DNA of 64,000 nucleotides from Steinernema hermaphroditum (lineage: Eukaryota > Nematoda > Chromadorea > Rhabditida > Steinernematidae): NCBI GenBank assembly GCA_030435675.1, contig CM059622.1, forward strand, positions 11,842,001-11,906,000, read 5' to 3'. Below the pieces are notes generated by a model. The model ran no database searches. It was given only the letters and a program-made list of their open reading frames with translations, and had not been told where the DNA came from. Each line of letters opens with the position of its first letter. The stretch's first letter is position 1. Positions 1 to 11,543 of the stretch are shown one piece after another. The translations under genes and the position numbers were made by a program.

Positions 1-388
1 AAATATTGGATTACAGTTTCGTTCTCGTAAACATAATTGTCGACTGTGGAGCAAGTTGTAGTTGGAGAAGAGAACGGGTATAACAGATATTAAAAGTACG
101 TACAAAAAAAAATGAAGGTGAAAATGAAGAGGTTAAGAGTTTCTTGGTGCAATGCACGTTTGATCCCTTGATTCCGAATAAATTGCATCGTACGGAAAGC
201 AAAAATTGGGAGTCTAACATGACTATAATGACGTTTATTCCTGGCCTTTAATCTACTGGCATCAAAAGCTTGCGTGCACCAAACATCCACAAATGTTTTT
301 GTCAGTGTTGCAAACAAGCCTAATCTGGGGGCCCATAAAAAGACTGTGAAACATCAGTGTGGCATCATCGACATCGGCTAACGTCAGC

Positions 389-1001
389 ATGCAGTGCTTC
401 TCACTCTTCCTTCTCTTCCTTGTCGTCTCGGCTACAGTAAGAAGAGAACCGTTCCAGAACAAGATGACCAGTACTTTTAGATGGCTGACATCAACCTCGG
501 TGGAATACTGGGAGGCCTCGGTGGGGCTGTTGGAGCTTCCGGAGGTGCATCTGCTGGAGGAGCCAGCGGCAGCGCTTCCGGCGGCGCCTCTGCGGGTTCC
601 GGAGGTGTTTCCGGAGGAGCGACTGGCGGTGCATCTGCAGGTACCGGTGGAGTCGGAGGAATCGTTAGCGGCGCTGGAGGAGCAGCTGGAGGAATTGTGA
701 GCGGACTCAACATTGGAGGACTCGTCAGCACCCTTACCGGCACCATCCAATCAGTCCTTGGCGGTCTACCGGTGGTGGGTGGTGTCGTTCAAGGACTTCC
801 TATCGCTGGAGTTGTCGCCATTGTGGTCGCTCTTCTCCAAACTGCTCTCAGCATCTGTAAGCGCCGTGTACCTGCCTCTGAATCTATGCAATTCTAGTGG
901 CTTCCCTCACTGGCGCCATTCCCGGCATTGGCGGTATCCTCGGCGGTCTTCCTGTTGGCGCTATTACCGGAGCTGCTGGCAGCGTCGCTACTGGCATTTG
1001 A
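389..1001 (+). CDS. glycine-rich secreted protein
   Basis: I do not recognise a named family. The model has three exons, 389-436, 481-856 and 898-1001, with GT-AG introns of 44 and 41 bases, giving about 175 residues. The first exon is a signal peptide (MQCFSLFLLFLVVSAT). Exon 2 opens with repeated GG/GA/GS blocks (roughly residues 20-75). The second half is more hydrophobic, with repeats of the type LGGLPVxG and GxIPGIGG. No cysteines are seen in the repeat part. This composition fits glycine-rich secreted or cuticle-associated proteins, but a specific role cannot be assigned. The start was chosen because the only other in-frame ATG-like codon (359) adds a non-signal extension. The 41-base second intron reads open for a while, so a single-exon model ending at 897 is the alternative. 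Confidence 0.7.
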
Positions 1002-1042
1002 GAGCGCGAAAAACGTGCGATGTTTTTTGTTCTTAATACACC

Positions 1043-1048
1043 AATAAA
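1043..1048 (+). other. poly(A) signal of the glycine-rich gene
   Basis: A canonical AATAAA lies 42 bases after the TGA at 999-1001, as expected for a nematode mRNA 3' end. Confidence 0.6.
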
Positions 1049-2010
1049 CTCACAAGCAGAAACTGTTTTACTTTACTTTTCGAGTTTCGAAGCTTTTATT
1101 CGATTTATCAGATTGATTACAGGCACTCGCAGAAGCGATTGCTATTTTTTCCAACTTTTTTTGGCGGCTTTCGTTAACTTTATGAATACGGCAAAATCAG
1201 TAATATCAGTAATAAATATCGTCAGGGGAAAATTCTAGCCGATGTTTATGATTACGATAAAATGTGTAAATCAACATCGCTGCTGTGTACTTTATAAAGA
1301 GTCGGGTGAAGAAGAAGAATCGAGTCAGTTGATTGACCTTAATGATCTTCTATCCACAAAAGTCTGTGGGAGTGTTTTACCTTAGCCACACTGGTCTTTT
1401 TAAAGGGTTTCCTTTTCAGAAACACAGCCAGAAAAACACACATTTGTCACACTGAGTGCCATTCGCACGTCAAGCGCAGCACGGTTTATTTGAAAAAGCG
1501 TTGCACAAGTCTGTGTGTAGCAATCTAAAGGACCAATCTGTAGAACTATGACACAATTTAGCGCTTGCCGTCTGGAACTAGCATTACCATAAAACCCACA
1601 ACGTTATTAAGACCGTTCTTTTGTTATATTCACATTGTTGTGCTTCTCATATTCTGATTTCCGACATAAAGCGCAAAGGTTCATTACGTATTTGGTTGGT
1701 GAATAGAAAATAGGTGATCATTTCAAACAGGTAAGAAGACTGTCCCGGCTTGAGAGAAGTAGCTCGCGGTCAATTTGTCAAAATGCTGTAGAGATAAGTC
1801 TTTGATACAAAAAATAAACTTGAAACTCAACTAGTGGTCACAAATCACCAATTTAGCCATGAAGGAAATGTATTTAAAATTCATTGAACTATATAATGAT
1901 AACAACGAAAACACCTGCGAATGTAATAGAATTCTCGTTACCCAGACACATTTCTTTCGCGCTGTGACTACAATCGGTCTACAATTCGAATTTGTTATCT
2001 CGAAATAGAA
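1049..2010. other. intergenic, no gene seen
   Basis: AT-rich sequence between the glycine-rich gene and the first receptor. No ORF with a signal peptide, membrane pattern or paralogue in the window was found. It presumably holds the promoter of the receptor at 2011. Confidence 0.5.
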
Positions 2011-3015
2011 ATGCTAAAAATCGTAGTCATTGCTGAAGACAGTCTTGTTTTTCTCCTAAGTCTAACGACATTTCTAACTCTAGTCGTCATTTACCGTCGG
2101 AAATCACTGAAGTTGATATGGGAACGCTGTCCAGCGCTTGGTATTTTCCTCTTATCTATTACGGTAATCTCCCTCAATAACATGTGCATGGCGGCGGAAT
2201 GGATTCTGTTCACTGTGGGCACAATTGAAAACATTCCTGATAATACGTACTTCCTTATGTTTTTCGGTCATATGGCGGTTGTTATCTGGCAGTTCCACCA
2301 TTGCGCCACGATTGCACTTTTCGCTCAAAGAGTTCACTGCCTGCTGTATCCCGCCACGAATGTCAAGAAATACAACATCGCTCTACTGATCGTTCTAGGA
2401 GTAATTTGTTTAGTGGTAAATGTTGGTTCAACCTATGCAATGCTTGTAAACCTGAAGCTAGATAGAACTCCAGTCCCCAACGGTAAGCAACATTGCTTAT
2501 TGGTTTGTCCAAATCCGATTTAGAATGTTTTTCATACAACTGCATGTCATCAAATAGTCCTTCAGCACGTATGTGGTCAAGCATGTTTGTTGTGGCCATA
2601 ACAACAGCTATAACCATTCTGGGATCGTTCATGTTGTTTCTTTTGCACAAACACAGGAAAAAGCTCTTCTCAAATGGCGAAAGAAAGGTACTGTAATGTA
2701 GTGGTTATCCTCCTAGTAAAGTCTGATATTTAGATGAATACATTCTCTTGCTATGTTTTCTACGTTCGATTTGTTTTGACAACGATTCCTTTCGTCACTG
2801 ATCTTATTGTATCAACTACCGTAAGTTCAGAGTTCTCAGCTAAACCACAAGCAGTGCTTAAGCTTCACATCGACCTTGGCAAGTTTCTTGGACCATATGG
2901 TGCAGTGGGCAGCACCATGGATTACACAATAAAAACGGTTGTTTACTACTTGTTGGTTAGAGAACACAATGCGATCACTTCAACCATGATGCTAAACAGG
3001 AATACTCCACAATAG
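2011..3015 (+). CDS. seven-transmembrane chemoreceptor, family A (subtype A1)
   Basis: Putative chemosensory GPCR of the plasma membrane. Exons are 2011-2482, 2524-2687, 2734-2820 and 2863-3015, about 291 residues. Exon 1 encodes about five hydrophobic segments. It carries a cysteine-proline (CPAL) turn after TM1 and the motif FAQRVHCLLYP after TM3-4, in the place of the DRY region. The exon ends in PVPN. Exon 2 starts ECFSYNC and holds TM5. Exons 3 and 4 hold TM6 and the ending LGPYGxxGSTMDYTIKT. Exons 1 (472), 2 (164) and 3 (87 bases) have exactly the lengths found in the paralogue at 11544-12536, which supports the splice model. The third intron (2821-2862) is 42 bases and open in frame, so it could be read through. 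The QRxxxxxxP motif recalls the nematode Srz class, but I would not assign the class without an HMM search. Confidence 0.75.
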
Positions 3016-3875
3016 GAACCATCCGATGATGCAATGAAAAGCGCTTACGGCAGCCTAAGCTTCCAACAAATCTCGTACAAAACGTGTGTATTAGTGAAAC
3101 TTGGTTGTCATAATTTACGTGTAAGACAACAGTTTGAATTATTATCAAAAATCCTTGGTAATTGTCTCGTAGCGACATGATGCTGCTGGGGATTCCCTAC
3201 ATTCGTGACGCTTAACACGTTCAGATTGAATGGCCTGCTTTCCACTCGCTATGCACAGTCGGTTCATTCCGGTGAATTTGCGTTGAAAGCTGCTGCATTT
3301 TGCATGCAAAACACGACTTGTAAACGTTTGGATTGCTTAAGTGGATCTTTCGGCCATTCCAGGCTGACTGTGCCACAATCTTTTATGTTTGACCGCGCGT
3401 TTATCGCCTTTATCCTGTCTATGCTATGGTTATCTTCACGCGAAAGCTGCCTAATGGCTCTTGTCAAGCATCTTCAGGGTTACCGTGACGAATATCTCGG
3501 TTCTGAATCGAATGACTGCTCTACCGTACTCTTTAACGGCGTTTTTTGCGTTCCGTCTGTTTTTATTTTTGTATGACGCAGCTCTCTGAGCTCTTGATAT
3601 CTATTAGTAGAGTTCGCTATAATTATATAATTCAAACGCTACTTATTGCTGATGTTGACAGATCTACGTAGGCGACAGTGCGAAAAAAAATTTTAGTGAA
3701 TCGGATTCTGACGAGTGACATTATTGACAGTCACTATCTGTTTATCTACGCCGACCAATTTTCGTAGAATGGCTATTCAGTCATCGATAACACACCGTTT
3801 AAGTTCGTTATTCATAAAAGCAAATTATTTAATAATTGACTATAGCATTTGTCATGAGAAGCTTTAGCAAATACT
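3016..3875. other. intergenic, no gene seen
   Basis: Tail-to-tail spacer between the + receptor ending at 3015 and the - receptor pseudogene ending at 3876. Open frames here have no membrane or domain pattern. Confidence 0.4.
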
Positions 3876-4825
3876 TCATATATACATGTTTCCACGACAG
3901 GCAACTGCTTGAACTGAATTAGTCGGCTTGAAGACGATGTAATAAACGAATACGAAGAGTAACTCTTCCAGAGAGCATCCAACTGCCCCAAACGCGCCAA
4001 CATAATATCCTATCGTTCTTTGTGTCTAAATTATTCATGTAAGCCATTTTGGTACAGCGACACGAAGAACTACCGTATCTATAAAAATTCCATCGACGAT
4101 TAGTGGAATCACTTCAAGTGCCATCCGCGCAAAGAACAAGAACCGCGTTAGGCTGTCCTGATTTCTTGCCGACCCCTCCTGAAGAACAGAACGATGAAGA
4201 TAATTCCGATGGACACGTTGATTGTGCTGAGACAGCCTCTCACGTTCATGGCTAGTGTAGTCGTTGTTGTTTGAAAGGTCCCGAGCAAATCAAAGCGTAA
4301 CAGTCTGAACTGCATTTAACTTGCCGTTTTCCAGCACTACGCTTTCTTACCTTCTGGTATAGAATTGGTCGACGAATCCAACATATTCCAGTATAAGACA
4401 GTCAAATAGGGCAAGAGTATAGATGCCGCTATGGCTCCCAGTATTAGAACCAAACGATTTAATTTGCGGTTTCCAGTTCCCGTCGGATTCCACAGAATTG
4501 TGATGCGCTGCACAAAGAGAACTATAGTGAAAATGTCGTAGTAAGCCTGGATTGCTATGGACAATATTCCGTTCATGACAGCCACATTTTCTGGTAGTGG
4601 TGTGCGACTAAGACTTTGTGTGATTATCAACGACCACAGTGTGAAACAAGATATCTGACTAATAGCCAGAACGGCAGCAGAGGCGAATATCACTAATAGT
4701 GTAGGGGATTCACACCAAAAAACGGAAAACGCCCGACGCTTAAATACACTTCGAATGAGGACGAGTGTGAAAATCCAGAGGATTACTAAGAGAATGTACT
4801 CTAATAATGCTACTATGTAAAGCAT
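3876..4825 (-). pseudogene. family A receptor (subtype A2), probably inactivated
   Basis: Exon 1 (4351-4825, 475 bases) is intact. It encodes TM1-TM5 with FVQRITILWNP and the usual ending SIPEG before a GT donor. Downstream the paralogous exons can be followed but are broken. The exon 2 match starts well (CYALICSGPF) and then continues in a different frame (TTLAMN...INVSIGIIFIV), so a one-base shift lies near 4250. The intron expected between exons 2 and 3 is missing, and the junction near 4150-4165 is out of frame. The exon 3 match (LTRFLFFARMALEVIPL) and exon 4 match (TIGYYVGAFGAVGCSLEE, then VFVYYIVFKP, stop at 3876) are themselves open. Two independent lesions in an otherwise conserved gene suggest a recent pseudogene. 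Sequencing error could explain one lesion but less easily both. Confidence 0.6.
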
Positions 4826-6271
4826 GGAAGAGTGTGGAAGATTGAAAAACAGACAATGAAACGTTTTAAGGGGGACTGTGACCAACAACTGACATCACAC
4901 AAGTCGTTTCATGGCAACTACACGTGTACTGTACTACTACTTTTACGTCTACCGATAACAATTGAGTTTTAATTCCAACGTCGGAACTAAGACAATTAAC
5001 TTAACGACTTTATTTCATGAATTAAAGGCAATTTACCTTGCATAACATCGAATAATACAGTGCGGTCCATAAAGATAGCCTTACCTGATGTTGTTTTGGT
5101 TTCTGACTTCAGTATGACTTTGACTAAAAACGCAATACACCATTCGACAGAGCGCCGAAAATGATGACAGGTAGCTTGTAATTCGATTCAGTCGGTGAAA
5201 AATTTCGATATTTTCTGAGGCAAAATAAAAAAGTGTCCAACTCCACCGGTCCATATTGATAGCCCTATGGAACACCACGACGCTTTTTTTGTCCTTCAGA
5301 ACTTAGAACCCAAGTTTAACCGGGATTCCTTTTCATGGCTCAAGGATCAGTTTCGATGTCTGAAGACACTGTAATAGGCTTTCGCATACAATAAACAACG
5401 CGAAAATGTTAGGAAACCGATTATGGTCCCATATTTCCGCTCATTTAGAACATTTTCACTACAAACACTAGGACACATAGATCGCGATGCTCTCAGAAGC
5501 AAGGGTTCGCAAGGTTCGTAAGCACTAAAAACAAGACAAGTGCTTTCGCAATTAAATTGTCGGTGGCACAGTAAGGAAGTATTCGAAAGTTCACGCAACA
5601 AGGCTGGAAATTCAACTTTCCACGCACTCGTTTGCTATATGTATATGCAACGACCTATGGTGATTTATAACACAAAGGTATTTGTTGGGCTTTGCGGCAT
5701 TATGGCTAATACGTCTTTCGATGGTGACCCAATGTGGTGGGACTACCAGATTCTTAATTAAATGAATCAAAACTTTTAACGAACAGAGCTATGAACTTCG
5801 GAGATAAGTAATGATTTGAGATTTCAAACGCAAGGAAGGACATCCATGAGGAAGGACGTCTTTGTTCATTATATTATTGCTGCAAACGGCACCAGGTCAC
5901 TTTAAGCATGCTCAAAAGGGCATACTATTATTTCTCGCAGGCGACACATCTGTTTTTCCCAAGTGGGTTAAGCTGACAGCTTTGTTTTAACAGCACATGC
6001 GTGCTTTCTAAAGGATCAAGGATCAAGTTTCGTTCTCGTTCTGGCGGATCAAAATCCTAATAACAAGTAAATCTTGGGTAACCTCGGAATAACCGGTAAT
6101 AAGTAATTTAAAAAAATAGAATTCAGATCTTGGGGGAAAACAAGTCGAAACGTGAACAGCAAGGCCAGGTGCTAACATAATGCGATAAACGTGTGAAAGT
6201 GCACTCACTGTTTAACTGTTTTTCCTCTGTAGACGCCTTTTATTTCCTCGTTTACTTATCTTCCACGTCTA
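4826..6271. other. intergenic, no gene seen
   Basis: Spacer between divergent receptor genes (- at 4825, + at 6272). Likely upstream regulatory sequence for both. No recognisable coding exon or repeat was found. Confidence 0.4.
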
Positions 6272-7227
6272 ATGCTTCGAGAAATTGTGCTCGCAGAACT
6301 CGCATTTGTCATCGTTTGTAGTATCTTGACAATCAGTTTGCAAGTCCTGATCTTCCGCCAGAAATCTCTGAGATTGTTGTGGAAGCAGTCTCCAACGCTG
6401 TGTATATTCATCGGCTCCATAAGCGCCCTGGCAGTCGATAACATTGTCCTTGCCATTCAGTGGATCCTCTTTGCAGCTGGATTTATCAAAAACGTTCCTG
6501 AAGTCATACCTTTTCTTTTCTCCTTGTCTACGGTAGCTTCGATATTTCTATTTTTCCACAACTGTACAACGGTGCAACTCTTCGCACAAAGAGTTTACTA
6601 TCTGCTGTGTCCAACGAAATCTGGAAGCACATTCAACAACGTCGTTCTCTGCATCTTGTGCTGCTTCTTTTTCGCCGAGCTTGCTGCACTCATTTACAAC
6701 ATAGTGGTGGGCTCAAAAGCGAAGGGAAATCCCGTTCCCGAAGGTACTTACAGCGCCAAATTTTCATAGATATAATGCAGATTTTAGGGTGTTTCTCGCT
6801 TAACTGCGTGACAGTCGGTGATCCTACCATTCGCCTGGTGACAGCCGTATTACTGATCGCGCTTACATTAATCATAATTATCCTTGGCTCAGTAATGCTG
6901 GTTTTACTATACAAACATCGAAGAAAGAAATACTCAGCACCTGAAATTAGGGTAAGTCGCGTTTTGGTTACTCTATATACTCTACCTGCTATTTAGGCTA
7001 ACCGATTTGCCACGTGCGTCTTCTACGTACGGTTTCTGTGCATCACGGTGCCTTTCTTCATAGACGTGCTCTTGTCAAGAACGGTACACATTGATTTAGG
7101 GCTGTATATCGGGCCTTACGGGCAAGTTGGAGCTGCAATGGACTACACCATAAAAACAATAGTTTATTTCATGCTAATCAAACGTCATAAAAAGGTGACA
7201 ATTTCAAAAGCGCTCTCTGTGAGATAA
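6272..7227 (+). CDS. seven-transmembrane chemoreceptor, family A (subtype A1)
   Basis: Paralogue of the gene at 2011-3015. Exons are 6272-6743 (472), 6788-6951 (164) and 6997-7227, about 288 residues. Exon 1 has the SPTL turn, a TM3-4 region ending FAQRVYYLLCP, and the terminal PVPEG. Exon 2 begins GCF and carries TM5 with the basic tail KHRRKK. The last exon holds TM6-7 with IDLGLYIGPYG and DYTIKTIVY. Relatives split this region with a third intron after base 87 of exon 3. Here the two exons are fused without gain or loss of residues (junction at 7083/7084), so this copy has three exons. Likely a plasma-membrane receptor of chemosensory neurons; the ligand is unknown. Confidence 0.8.
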
Positions 7228-7430
7228 TATGATTGTCTGTTATACATCTGTCATAAATAGAAGTGTACTTCTTGGAATTTGGCATGAAATGAGAGAAGTA
7301 AACAAGACAGCGTGTGCTAGACTGCTCTTCGAGCGAGGCGCTACCATAAAAAGAAAGGTTGACTGTGTTGAGAACAGTGACTCTAGAGGAAGGAAAGAAT
7401 GAGAAAGAGACAGGTGAACTGCGATATACT

Positions 7431-8426
7431 TTAACCAGCTTTTGTGTCAGATTCGCGAGTAAGGCGAGGAACAACATGCTTCTTTGGCTTGAACACAAAG
7501 TAGTAAACAAATATGAACAAAAACTCCTCAATGGAGCATCCAATGGCTCCAAATGCTCCGATGTAGTATCCGATCGTGATACCCGTCTAAAATGAGGTGT
7601 CATCCTCTTCGACAAAAAATAACTTACCACCATGATGAAAGCAGAATCAACCGCCAACGGTATCACTTCGAGGATCAGCCTTCCAAAAAACAAAAAGCGC
7701 GTCAGTTGGTTTATCTAAAGTGCTCCCTATTTCACGTCATGTTACCCGCTGTACCTTAGTGGTATTTGTGTTGAGCGGCTTCTTCCTTATCAAAAACAGT
7801 ATTATGAACACAGTGCCAAGGAGAACGTTCGTGAGACTGAGCGTAACTCTTGCGTTCATTATTGTTCTCCGAATCGTGAGAGGTTTTGAGCAGATCAATG
7901 CGCAGCACCCTTAAATATGCAAATTTGTACCAGCAACCTACTTCAATGGTTTACCCTCCGGGAGTGGATTCGATTCTGCACTCAGCAAGGGCAAATATAT
8001 AACTAAGAAGTAAATCAGCAATAAAGTAGGCACCATTAGCCCGGTGATGTAGAGGAACTGATTAAGTGTGCGCCAGGTTCTAGTTGGGTCGGACAGAACG
8101 GCAATTCGTTGCAGCAGTAGGACAATTGTGAAAGTATCATAGTAGGCCTGGATCGATATCGACAATATATTGACAACAACGATGGTGTTTCCTGTTAGTG
8201 GTACAGTTGGCAAAGCGTGTGTGATCAGTAGTGTCCACCAAGTAAAACCTATAACTTGATTCAGACCAAGTATGGCCGTAAAGCCAAATATAAAAGTTAA
8301 AGTAGGAGACTCTTTAATGAATGTGGTCAATGATCGCCTTTTGAATATTACGAAAATAGACAGGAGAGTGGCGATCCATAAGAGTATGAGGAAAATATAT
8401 TCGGGGAGCGCGATCATGCAGCCCAT
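7431..8426 (-). CDS. seven-transmembrane chemoreceptor, family A (subtype A2)
   Basis: Exons on the minus strand are 7955-8426 (472), 7755-7909 (155), 7628-7714 (87) and 7431-7586 (156), about 289 residues. The start at 8426 (MGCMIALPEY) puts the conserved acidic residue at position 9 and gives exon 1 the same length as in other members. Motifs are SPTL after TM1, LLQRIAVLSDP after TM3-4, NPLPEG at the end of exon 1, CCALICS at the start of exon 2, INQLTRFLFF at the start of exon 3, and TIGYYIGAFGAIGCSIEE with VYYFVFKPK at the end. This subtype differs from A1 by a shorter exon 2 and an EEF/EES rather than DYT signature in TM7. It lies tail-to-tail with the receptor ending at 7227. Confidence 0.82.
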
Positions 8427-10900
8427 AATTATGTTTGGCTTATTGCAATAGACTGAGAAAATACCAACTGTTACGCTTTGTGTTAAGCCCGAATAATAAC
8501 CACTGCCGATGGGAACTGCTGCGATTGGTGCAAACCCGACTTTATGCACAGAGTTTTAACTGTCGACAGGTCCAAACTCTACACTCATATATCAGGATAA
8601 TACGACTCTCAATTCATAGAGAATGGGATTGTTTTCCCAGATTATTGCAGTTAATCAAACGACGGACAGTAGAACCAGGTGTTTGTCCACATAATAAGAA
8701 CAGGTGTTGAAGAAACGGAAGCATTTCAATTCGCAGCTTTATCGCATATTTTGTCCAACGTCATTGAACTCCTCGTAACTGGAACTGTAACCTAGTTGGA
8801 AAAGTGGCCCCTTCTTGCGTCATTGTGATCAAAAGTTATGGCATTGCTGTTATCCATGAACTGCGAGAGTTAGCGTACGGCAGATGAAATTTCTTGACGA
8901 GAAATGGGAGCCATATGTCCATAACAACAAAGAAAAAGTGAGCAATTGTGAACGCTTTGTTTTGCGACTCTAAACTGAATGCAGCGTATACGAAACATTA
9001 AAATAAGTATAGTGAAAAGCAGGCCTCTGTGTTAACATAACTTAACATATGCTAATAAAAATATTATCAAATTTCAAAACTGCCTCTGATATGATAGGTT
9101 AAATATGTATTTAAATGTCGACTGTAGTAGCGCCCGGATCCTGCACCGGTGATCCTGCAACCGCCAGGTCGACGATACGACCGGCGAGGGAAGCATGCAG
9201 CCACGTGTTGAGCGCGGCTGACTGTCGCTTTCTCTTCCCGAGCCGTGAGCCCAGCTCGAAAGAGAAGACTGGCGGCCTATTCCTCCCATCCGTTTATAGC
9301 TGTTACTTATTAGATGCATCACGGGATAAAGATGGTCTGAATCCTGCGTCCCTGTGTTCTCCACTGGAGCCCACCTCCTCAGCAACGGATAGAACGGAAA
9401 TCGGGTCGAGAAGCTATAGTTCGCTATCCAATATCGCAGCTTTCAACGAGTCTTCCAATCCAAGTTGTAAAACTTTAACTCACATAAACTGTGTCTAACC
9501 CCGGACTAGTGACATCACGTTTGCCGAGCTTGTCGGCTTGAAGGTAAATCTACAGTACTGATTTCATTAATAGACCATCAATATAGATCAAAAATCACCG
9601 GATAACGATGCAGAATGACCCGATACTCAGCTTCCCAATGCGAAACGCCTCGGAAAAAGGCGATTTATTTCCGTACCACCACATTCAAGGATTTTGGCGA
9701 CAAAGGATGCCCCCCTGAGGAAGTCTACCACCATAAAGACTCAATTAGTGCACGCGCAATTTTTTATGCAACAACGATCGAATGCGCCTATTCTCTTTGG
9801 AATTACTGTGAACTATCTTAGTTTCCTGCAAAACTTTCAATTCGAGACATTAGCGACCTTGCTCATACAAAGAGCTCTGCATCTGACCCTCCTGCTCCAA
9901 AGTACCATATCATTTTTATGATTGGATCTTGTAGAACTGCACAAGCCTGATCGAATGCGCCTATTCTCGTTGGATTTACTGTGGACTATCTTAGTTTCCT
10001 GCAAAACTTTCAATGCAACAAGTAATCAGTTTTCTCTGTTATGTGATTTATCCTTGTGGTAGAAGCAAATAAAATAGAAGTGCTTAAAATCACAATAGAG
10101 CTGAATATAGATTCGAGGGTTTACCACGCAAAGAAACGATGCGTCTATTAGGAAATAATGACCAAAACTGCACTGGAATAGCAGAACTGTTTTTATATTT
10201 TTCTGTCGCCTCCAGGCGACCCTCTTCTTCCTTTCCCCCTATTTCAGAGGCCATTGTCGCCGACAGGACCAAATCTGTCGGCGACAAGCGGCCCGTCGCG
10301 CGACGAAGAAGTCACAACATCAACGAGCCACCGCCTCAGCCGCCATCTTCGTCGCCACCAGACACCTTCGCTCCCTCGCCAGTCGAACAGTTCGAAGGAC
10401 GGTCAGCGGTCGCGCACGCCGTCTCCACCGCTGCCGTCCTCGTCTCCTCGCGTCGTTCGCCGCTCGCCGCTTAGTGATCCGTGCCCCCTTATGCCCCGTG
10501 CCTTTGTCTTATATTTCGTGTATATAAATGTTTAATTACCCAAGTTTGAGATTTCTCTACAACGCTCTCTCTCGCGTTTTCCTTCATCGTCGTCGACCCT
10601 CAGTTCGTCGTCGATCACCCTCAGCAAAAGACCCGCGTGGCAGGACCCCAGGCCCATTCTTCCGTCCACTCTCCAATCCAACACACCACTGAACAGCCAG
10701 TTCATTTTCTGTCAATCCTCAAAACTGCAGTTTCTTAAATTAAAATACAATTTTGTCAGCCAAAAGCAGAATTGGTTACATTCAGGAGTTTTTTCAAATA
10801 CATTGTAGAGCCGAAATGATTTACCGGTTTAATCTCTTGGTCCAATGGCATTTCGCCTTCCGCTATGCGGTTGGACTGATGACACAAATTTTGACAGTTG
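8427..10900. other. 2.5 kb without recognised genes; GC-rich islands
   Basis: AT-rich sequence with two GC-rich islands (about 9120-9420 and 10200-10680). Open frames in the islands are low-complexity in Ser, Pro and Arg and have no paralogue in the window. The second island is followed by TATATAAA and a pyrimidine-rich stretch, so a decayed retroelement terminal region is possible. A 66-base direct repeat is listed separately. No intact gene is supported. Confidence 0.4.
9776..10014 (+). repeat. direct repeat of about 66 bases
   Basis: The segments at about 9776-9845 and 9951-10014 share near-identical sequence containing the phrase CTATCTTAGTTTCCTGCAAA, with a few mismatches. They are 175 bases apart. 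This looks like a local duplication. Confidence 0.6.
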
Positions 10901-10904
10901 CCAC

Positions 10905-11403
10905 TCGTCCGGCTTCCAGAGGGAATTGAAACGCCTGGAAGCTACAGTCCCACCACAATAAGATGTCCGACGTTAGGGATCAATCTACGTAAGGACTCAT
11001 TCTGATCACCCACGCTTTGAGGACACCACCACCAGAGAAAACGCAATTTTCGGACCAAGAACCCATGTTTCCAAATCAGATGAGAGCTTTTCCGACATGT
11101 CGCGAAAATATGGACAGAAAAGACACAAATCAAACTGTTCACGTTGATCTTCTTTTAGTTTCGGTTGAAGACACAATATCCAAGTAGGGTGATCATGGAC
11201 TCGGACAGGAGGCTTCTGTAGAAGTGTGGGCGAAAGACACAATGAACCGGGTCAAGCGGTGTAGGCAGCTGGAGGCACAGAATTCGGACGTTCGGCAAGG
11301 CTTATCGTCTTCTCGTCTTTTGCGCTTACCGAGTTTTTATCGAGAACGACTGGTCACTCAAAAAGTGAGTGAACAACACCTCACCGATCGCTGGGGACAC
11401 AAA
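10905..11403. repeat. diverged copies of the SINE-like dispersed repeat, both orientations
   Basis: From about 10905 to 11100 the sequence matches the interior of the element at 31608-32104 on the plus strand (shared CGGCTTCCAGAGGGAATTG, and AAGATGTCCGACG). From about 11403 back to 11300 the minus strand matches the 5' part of the copies at 32980 and 39892 (GTGTCCCCAGCGATCGG). The two halves therefore face each other, suggesting two insertions or an internal inversion. No coding capacity is seen. Confidence 0.5.
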
Positions 11404-11543
11404 TGAAGCACCGTCTTCTGAATGAGACTAAAGCAAAGAGTTGTAATCCGTAAAACGAGCTACCGTGTTAACATTAAATGAACAGCGACACGGAATTATT
11501 CTTTAACAACGATTCCACGTAGCATATTCAGTGCAGCTGCTGA

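Noticed and set aside
3205..3576. 123-codon open frame on +
   Set aside because: No membrane, signal or domain pattern, no paralogue in the window, and it lies in a tail-to-tail spacer.
9074..9498. Overlapping frames of 103-127 codons on both strands
   Set aside because: They follow from high GC in an island; composition is low-complexity and no splice partners were found.
10139..10535. Ser/Pro/Arg-rich frames
   Set aside because: Both frames of the same GC-rich stretch are open, and the sequence looks like retroelement or repeat flank rather than a gene.
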